Below, piece after piece: positions 62,436 to 64,000 of a DNA stretch of 64,000 bases (position 1 is its first letter; every line of letters begins with the position of its first letter). The notes under the pieces are model-generated. The model saw only the letters and a program-made list of their open reading frames with translations. It was not told where the DNA came from and searched no databases. A program made the translations under genes and the position numbers. The DNA is from JAHIKV01 sp965195225 (GTDB lineage Bacteria; Planctomycetota; Planctomycetia; Pirellulales; Thermoguttaceae): positions 1-64,000 of the forward strand of contig CBDAFL010000065.1 of assembly GCA_965195225.1 (NCBI GenBank). The letters run 5' to 3'.

Positions 62436-62561
62436 AGCCGCGACCGTGAATTTCGGGTGGCACACCCGGCGGTCGATTCGCTCTTTACGGCTGGCCGGGG
62501 TAGAAGTTAAGATTATCGCACTGGATCGCAGGGCACACACCCGGGACGCCGAGGACAACAA

Positions 62562-63674
62562 ATGTCGAGCACGACTTTTCTGGAAGGGAGCGCTACCCGG
62601 ACTTGGGGCGGCCAGCCGGCTGCCCGATGTTCGGACGATCTGCTCGGCCACTACCGGCGGATCATCGAAGAAAAACGGCTGAGCTGGACGGAGCATCACC
62701 GCTTAATCAGCCTCCTGGGTTCGGGCGGACAGGGTGTGGTTTATCTCACCGAGCGCCGTGGGACCGACAACTTCACGCTGCCGGTCGCCTTAAAGATTTT
62801 TTCGCCCGAATATTACGAAAACGAGCGGTCGTACGACGAAGCGATGGGCCGGATGGCCGAGGTAGCCGCCCGGGTTGCCCAAATCCAGCAGGACAACCTG
62901 CTCGACGTCCACAACTGGGTCGATCGCAGCCGTATCCGCATGATGGAGATGGAGTGGGTCGACGGCTACGACCTTTCCCGGCTCTTGACCCGCCAGATGC
63001 TCGATCAGTTGGAGAGCCGTGTGAGCATCAAGCGCTGGAACTACATCAATCAGGTGATTGTCACGGCCGGAACGATGCATCCGCGGGTTAAGCCGGGAGT
63101 GGCCATCGCCATCGTGCGCGATTGCCTGGCCGCGCTGGCCGCCTTGCACCGCGAGGGGATCGTCCACGGCGACGTGAAGCCGTCGAACATCATGATCAAG
63201 CGGACCGGCAACGCGAAGATCGTCGATCTCGGATCGGCGTTCGACCTCGAAAAGGCGCCGGCCCGACGGAGTTGCACGCCGGCATACGCCGCGCCGGAGG
63301 TGCTCGAAGGGGGCGAGAACTCGCCGCGGAGCGATCTGGCCGGACTGGGCTACGTGCTGGTCGAAATGCTCTCCGGCGCGTCCCCCTTCGCCGGACTGAC
63401 CAACTACCGCGACCTGTTGGAGGCCAAGCGGTTCCTGTCCCAGCGGCTCCCTCACGTCCTGCCGCATGATGTCGTCTGCAACGAGCTGTTGATGAGTTTT
63501 TGCCGCGGACTGATCGCCCCCGATCCGATGCGCCGTTTCCCCAGCGCCGAGGCCGCCGATCTGGTCAAGGAGGGCGCCGCCAGTTTCCACCGCCAGCTAA
63601 TCAAGGGCGATCTGGCCAGCGAGTACGACAACGAAATCCGGCTCTGGCTCGAGGAGTTGCGGGAGTTGAATTAG
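62562..63674 (+). CDS. Eukaryotic-type serine/threonine protein kinase (cytosolic)
   Basis: This 370-residue Hanks-type kinase has a Gly-loop LGSGGQGVVYL at about 52, the catalytic loop HGDVKPSNIM (HRD-to-HGD, so the regulatory Arg is lost) and DLGSA in place of DFG. AYAAPEVLEGG and SDLAGLGYVLVEML complete the C-lobe. It has no transmembrane helix or PASTA domain. The VAIK lysine is present (VALKIF). It is probably active and phosphorylates an unknown target. Confidence 0.9.
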   Translation: MSSTTFLEGSATRTWGGQPAARCSDDLLGHYRRIIEEKRLSWTEHHRLISLLGSGGQGVVYLTERRGTDNFTLPVALKIFSPEYYENERSYDEAMGRMAEVAARVAQIQQDNLLDVHNWVDRSRIRMMEMEWVDGYDLSRLLTRQMLDQLESRVSIKRWNYINQVIVTAGTMHPRVKPGVAIAIVRDCLAALAALHREGIVHGDVKPSNIMIKRTGNAKIVDLGSAFDLEKAPARRSCTPAYAAPEVLEGGENSPRSDLAGLGYVLVEMLSGASPFAGLTNYRDLLEAKRFLSQRLPHVLPHDVVCNELLMSFCRGLIAPDPMRRFPSAEAADLVKEGAASFHRQLIKGDLASEYDNEIRLWLEELRELN

Positions 63675-63780
63675 TACGTCATTGCAGTCGATCTTGCCAC
63701 CCAACGGAGAATGCCCCCGGCAGATAAGACACATTGGTTAACGACTTGTTTTTTTGCGAATATTGCCCCATAATAGTGAT

Positions 63781-64000
63781 ATGACCGTGGCCGTGGAAAA
63801 ACTGGCGAACGAAATTCGAGCACTCCCCCAGGAGGAGTTCGACCAGTTCCTGTCTTGGCTCGCCCAGTATCAAGCAGAGCAAATGGACGATTGGGACAGG
63901 GAAATCGAGCGGGATTCTCAACCTGGGGGACGGCTGCAAGACGTCCTCGATCGGGTCCAAAATGACATCGCCGAGGGAAGGACGAAACCGCTCGATGAAA
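63781..64000 (+). CDS. Antitoxin-like small protein, truncated at the window end
   Basis: The frame starts with MTVAVEKLANEIRALP and continues LPQEEFDQFLSWL, DWDREIERDSQPGGRLQDVL and IAEGRTKPLDE without a stop before position 64000. This pattern matches short antitoxins that precede a ParE/RelE-type toxin gene, which would lie just outside the window. The gene is 3'-incomplete here, so the call is limited to the visible 73 codons. Confidence 0.6.
   Translation, partial: MTVAVEKLANEIRALPQEEFDQFLSWLAQYQAEQMDDWDREIERDSQPGGRLQDVLDRVQNDIAEGRTKPLDE

Overview
The window looks like a chromosomal segment of a GC-rich, anaerobic, menaquinone-using planctomycete. The lineage call rests on several things seen together: a DUF1559 prepilin-like protein, an ECF sigma / FecR-NPCBM pair of the type common in Rhodopirellula relatives, a PEP-CTERM protein, 'VTDAGL'-type leucine-rich-repeat proteins, an RND adaptor with EF-hands, and many intergenic nested palindromes. 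Anaerobic life is suggested by the NiFe hydrogenase/heterodisulfide-reductase-type operon and the orange-protein-like Fe-S ATPase cluster. No rRNA, tRNA, CRISPR array or prophage was recognised.

Layout. 156-9684 (minus): a carboxylic-acid cassette of aconitase-family large and small subunits, isocitrate-lyase-family lyase, isocitrate/isopropylmalate-type dehydrogenase, class III aminotransferase and aldehyde dehydrogenase, interrupted by two duplicated membrane-anchored LRR genes. 10003-18735 (plus): a Cache histidine kinase, a receiver-less sigma-54 activator, three NifX/orange-protein (ORP) family proteins, a DUF5320 protein, two MinD-type ATPases with ferredoxin inserts, an Mrp/NBP35 carrier and an MBL-fold protein. 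18892-25553 (plus): a zinc-ribbon miniprotein, methyltransferase, peroxiredoxin, TrmO-like protein with a signal-like N-terminus, DUF89 protein, Nudix, Thi4, radical SAM and UroD-like proteins. 25576-29516: a Wza-like lipoprotein, a PIN toxin-antitoxin pair and a sodium:solute symporter. 30278-38822: surface and regulatory genes (large proline-rich membrane protein, beta-propeller hydrolase-like protein, DUF1559, PEP-CTERM, FecR/NPCBM, ECF sigma). 38967-42802 (minus): a MacB-type ABC exporter with an EF-hand-bearing adaptor. 42967-47055 (minus): UbiA, UbiX, UbiE and UbiD homologues, a menaquinone set of the kind used after the futalosine route. 47207-50639: a degenerate ACP-like membrane protein, a nucleotidyltransferase pair and glycyl-tRNA synthetase. 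50877-61180 (plus): an operon HdrCB-like / EtfB / EtfA / membrane Etf:menaquinone oxidoreductase-like / HdrA / MvhD / MvhG / MvhA. 61443-64000: a D-2-hydroxyacid dehydrogenase, a Ser/Thr kinase and a truncated antitoxin-like gene.

Two systems stand out. First, the 50877-61180 operon links a group-3c-type NiFe hydrogenase and HdrA (a flavin-bifurcating family) to an Etf and a membrane quinone oxidoreductase, and it is preceded by an exact-consensus sigma-54 promoter (50785-50801) with two phased 13-bp repeats upstream. Second, the 10003-18735 cluster resembles the Desulfovibrio orange-protein system, including its sigma-54 activator. It too has a sigma-54-like element (13153-13169) and GCAT-rich dyads upstream. 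The menaquinone genes would supply the quinone that the first system needs.

A further theme is a set of palindromic repeat families (nested hairpins with 15-35 bp arms) in intergenic DNA. Some have been absorbed in frame into genes (UbiD, FecR, Wza-like, UbiE).
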